43,590 nt of DNA, taken from the NCBI GenBank assembly GCA_964384025.1, contig CAYLJJ010000058.1, forward strand, positions 1 through 43,590, read 5' to 3'. This DNA comes from CAYLJJ01 sp964384025. Lineage in GTDB: Bacteria > Myxococcota_A > Bradymonadia > UBA7976 > UBA1532. The first letter of the stretch is position 1, and every line of letters starts with the position of its first letter. Below are positions 41,701 to 43,590 of the stretch, piece after piece. The position numbers were made by a program, and so were the translations under genes. The notes below the pieces were generated by a model. The model was not told the DNA's origin. It saw only the letters and a list, made by a program, of their open reading frames with translations, and did not search any database.

Positions 41701-43590
41701 AGATCCCCCCTCTCAGATCTTCAGCGTTGAGGGACACTAAGTCTCCAATACCCTCATCCTGGATCTGTCCCACGGAGTCCAAGATCTCAAAACTCAGCTC
41801 TGTCCCTTCAAAAGAGACCTCTGCATGGAGGCTACAGCCTCTCTCTAACTCAAGGCGATAATTGTCAACATCATCCTCACAGATCCGCGCATCGATCTCA
41901 TCGCCCGATTCTACAAAGGGCGCCTGTCGAAGATCATCATTGGGCTCATAGAGATCACCATGGCAGCTTTGATGGCTGATGTTGAGCTGGTAGGGACCCA
42001 TAGCAGAGGAGTAATAGCCATCTACAACGATGATTAACTCTGCTCCTGGCTCAAGCTCCAACTCCACCATGCTCTGTGTTCCTTGAGCGTCATCGTTACA
42101 TTCCAACTCAACGGAGTTAGGGCAGGCGCTTAGGATGGAGAGCACGGTGTCAAAGTCCGTACCGAAGGTATCGAAGCGATAGAGCCCTCCCTGCTCTGCT
42201 CGGAAACTCCAGCTCTGCTCCGGCCCTTCTCCTGTAACACATCCGCTGCCAAAGAGATTCTGAGTCCCTGAAGTCTCACCGCTCTGCTGACCCAGTTGGG
42301 CTTCACGATCAGGAGGACAGACACCAGGGACAGGCTCAGAGATACAGTCAGCCCACACCCAATCTCCCTCAACGCACTCTCCTGTGCGCGTACCTCCAGG
42401 ACAGGGCTCCTCACTCGCTTCACCATCTGGACAGATGTCTGGATCGACACAGCCTCCATCCTCCTCCCAGCTGCCCTCGGCACAGCGATAGCGCTGCTCA
42501 CCTCGACCGTTCAAGCCACACTCAGCGATCCCCTGCTCTCCCTCCTGACATTCGGGGGGCTCGCCTGTGCGCTCAGCGCGGAGTGTGTATTCTCCGCCCT
42601 GATTGTAGCTGTCCAAGATCAAGACAAGCTGCTCTCCCGCCTCCATCGAGAGTGAGAATTGAGAGCTCCTCGTCAACACAGAAGCATCATCATTGCAGGC
42701 AAGCTCCGTTTCAGGCTCACCACAACGCCTTAGAGCGTAGAGCACTGTGTCAAAGGAACTGCCCACCGTATCAAAGGTATAGATCCCCGCCTGAGGAGCG
42801 CTGAAGCGATAGGACCGCTCCCCACCCAAACCTCCGCAGCTCCCCTGAACTCGGCTGGCGATCAGGGTGTTACCCTGAACAGAATCTCCAAGGAGCAGCT
42901 CATCGGGAGGACAAAGCGCCTGTGGACAGTCGCTCCAAGCGCTCCAGCGACCGACTACACAGCTCCGAAGCTGCTCTCCCTCCTCCTCACAGGCTCTCCG
43001 CTCCTCCCGACCATCTTGACATTCATCGGGATCCTCACAGAGCCCAAAGGGGCTCCAACGCTCCTGTTCACAGCGCCGAGTTTGCGTTCCTCGGCTGTTG
43101 AGGCCGCAATCACGCTGCTCAGATTCTCCATCCTGGCACTCAGGAGGCTGTCTGCATTCTCCCCAGGCACTCCAGCTTCCCTCGATACAGCGACGCTCTC
43201 TAAGCCCTCCAAACTCGCAAGGCTGCTCCTCCCGCTCACCCTCTAAGCACTCTGGCTCTAAGCAGTCACTCCACGCCCCCCAAGTTCTCGCTTCACAGCT
43301 CCGAAACTGGCTGCCTAAGATGCCACAGTTGCGCTCTTCCAGATCTCCTTCGTGACATTCAGGTTCGATACAGGGACCCCAATCACGCCAGCTTCCACCT
43401 CGACACTCTCGGCTCTGAACACCTCCATCTCCGCAATCCTGTGTCCCAAAGACCCCCTCCTCGCAGGGAGGAGGCTGACAGAGCCCCCAAGCGCCCCAGA
43501 GCCTCTGCTCACAGCGCCGAAGCTGGGTTCCACCACCCTCACAGGGGCGCAGCTCCTCCTCACCCTCCAAGCACTCAGGCTGCTCACAGG
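38726..43590 (-). CDS. Giant Cys-rich/PPC/lamin-tail surface protein (5' end outside the window)
   Basis: The frame is open through the right edge, so the N-terminus is missing. At least 1,621 residues are visible. The visible N-terminal part has about seven thrombospondin-1-like Cys repeats, each with an RxC, a W-x-x-W-G/S-x-C core and an acidic CxEG-like opening, for example RRCEQRLWGAWGLC. Two PPC-like domains with long spacing follow (opened by CPPDELLLGD and CPPDREAQLG, both with ECND or ACNDD), separated by more Cys repeats. Then come about six further PPC-like units, several opened by YEPND or similar, and one DNDGDGLRDRDD calcium-type loop. The end (38726 to about 39230) is a lamin-tail domain with VINELDYDN and AEFVEILNVG. 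It is probably an adhesin or other large surface protein. Confidence 0.88.
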   Translation of the reverse strand, partial: CEQPECLEGEEELRPCEGGGTQLRRCEQRLWGAWGLCQPPPCEEGVFGTQDCGDGGVQSRECRGGSWRDWGPCIEPECHEGDLEERNCGILGSQFRSCEARTWGAWSDCLEPECLEGEREEQPCEFGGLRERRCIEGSWSAWGECRQPPECQDGESEQRDCGLNSRGTQTRRCEQERWSPFGLCEDPDECQDGREERRACEEEGEQLRSCVVGRWSAWSDCPQALCPPDELLLGDSVQGNTLIASRVQGSCGGLGGERSYRFSAPQAGIYTFDTVGSSFDTVLYALRRCGEPETELACNDDASVLTRSSQFSLSMEAGEQLVLILDSYNQGGEYTLRAERTGEPPECQEGEQGIAECGLNGRGEQRYRCAEGSWEEDGGCVDPDICPDGEASEEPCPGGTRTGECVEGDWVWADCISEPVPGVCPPDREAQLGQQSGETSGTQNLFGSGCVTGEGPEQSWSFRAEQGGLYRFDTFGTDFDTVLSILSACPNSVELECNDDAQGTQSMVELELEPGAELIIVVDGYYSSAMGPYQLNISHQSCHGDLYEPNDDLRQAPFVESGDEIDARICEDDVDNYRLELERGCSLHAEVSFEGTELSFEILDSVGQIQDEGIGDLVSLNAEDLRGGIYNLRIQGLEVGDFLYRLYLESSCPLPPSCPSDLGDWQRIEEGFYREIICESPWEFDYLWSLAPGCVATVMASWEARYGDWLQISSEIPGQEQRLAQEREHFFAQYQAEAAREDRLRMSLSALASEGLPYDMELGIFCPDHLNCPDDDPREPDNSREEANPLGEMESIGGILCGAAGDHFSAQIGLGCSLRAELKYFEPDAEPFLYISDAEGQLLDQGQLLELSPMPGEIFIEVRGNAELETPYLFNFDLICPPVERCLGSPDPYEPNETALSATPIEPGLLEAGICQREADLYRLESGELCLLEVDLEISGEADVRLEYRSGDLELGRPERLAYADSISAGQHLSLQTDDLAYLGVVRWDEEGGFPYELEVQRECASELICPDDDAYEPNDDSGEATPLGALDRRIGILCDDDFYQIEAQEGCWIQARADSVSGDALPQIEILNSRGQRRGSGQGEALAQAHQSESHFIRLRRAPGLRYLLSVALSCDDEIYCRPWEENQACLEENDRYCWDPSPGDEYDDLYEPNPGSEARRPSESQDCQDGMDNDGDGLRDRDDPECQCEAGVNCAGFEDGYYASSIRHVPIPRTGRIDAISCLGAHSQDNYAIYLEPGCQVEAQIAYADLEAPAPALNILNGFGNTEALSDQGGRINSTRAHLHSSGFPLYLKVEPERESPYILNLRSDCPGDLPCLEEAGEDNDSIRLGTPIEGSAQGQICPASDRDYHRFHAQAGCTIRARLDFDGELGDLNLSLRARRRPGPRFPMLMPWFTKTLSSSTRTYSSLEEIEFVADLDDDYFLLVYQWGEEQERAPRLSYQLDVEVICPQPLVINELDYDNVSSDRAEFVEILNVGSEPVDLAPLELRHINGHDGGIYRITPLGDAGILEPGRYLVVGVEAVLAGVPATVLRLSWPDNALQNGAPDALALVDREREMIIDSLSYEGFMEGWTEGEEGTPSDTGSPNALSRCPNGVDQDNNAEDFSLVSPTAGRSNECP

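Overview
The window looks like a chromosomal segment of a predatory or complex-lifestyle bacterium of the former Deltaproteobacteria (Myxococcota or Bradymonadales-like). The grounds are the many lipoprotein signals, a DUF1844 protein, MopE-type Cys/Asp metal-binding motifs, a Hanks-type kinase with a PEGA-like tail, TPR-CHAT and caspase-like proteases beside ECF sigma factors, PPC and lamin-tail surface proteins, and a moderately high G+C content judged by eye. No rRNA, tRNA, CRISPR array, insertion sequence or phage gene was seen.

Layout, left to right. (1) The acidic tail of a truncated gene, then a tightly overlapping + strand operon: ECF sigma factor, membrane anti-sigma factor, caspase-like protease with a predicted C-terminal beta-barrel, and a lipoprotein with a poly-Glu tail (164-3970). 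(2) An AT-rich 587-base intergenic region with an extended -10 promoter candidate and a perfect palindrome, leading to an unrecognised gene (4558-5403). (3) A - strand operon of five genes (12249 down to 5466): lipoprotein, ECF sigma factor, anti-sigma factor, TPR-CHAT lipoprotein, subtilisin-like lipoprotein. It repeats the sigma/anti-sigma/clan-CD-protease order of the first operon. (4) A + strand operon (12374-18820): lidless Hsp70, pseudo-receiver/J-domain fusion, uppS, cdsA, rseP with three PDZ-like segments, and tsaB. (5) A - strand pair (21454-18822): a TPR membrane protein with an 18-bp tandem repeat and an AT-rich MopE-motif lipoprotein. (6) A small ORF, then DUF1844, an HtrA-like protease and an alpha/beta hydrolase (21597-24297). 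(7) A - strand pair (25585-24285): an FGE-domain lipoprotein and a TPR membrane protein. (8) A + strand run: Ser/Thr kinase, hexapeptide-repeat protein and a membrane sulfatase-superfamily enzyme (25760-30639). (9) A - strand run (36599-30642): M15 peptidase, glycan-binding/HEAT protein, beta-barrel protein and methyltransferase. (10) A trypsin-like lipoprotein (+) flanked by a decayed lamin-tail fragment on one side and the intact giant lamin-tail gene (38726 to the right edge) on the other.

How the genes may work together: the strongest theme is proteolysis coupled to transcription and envelope control. Two sigma/anti-sigma pairs each sit with a clan-CD protease. RseP (site-2 protease), an HtrA-like PDZ protease, a subtilase and a trypsin-like protease lie nearby, so the parts for regulated proteolysis of membrane anti-sigma factors are within about 23 kb. 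A direct functional link among them is inference from gene order only.
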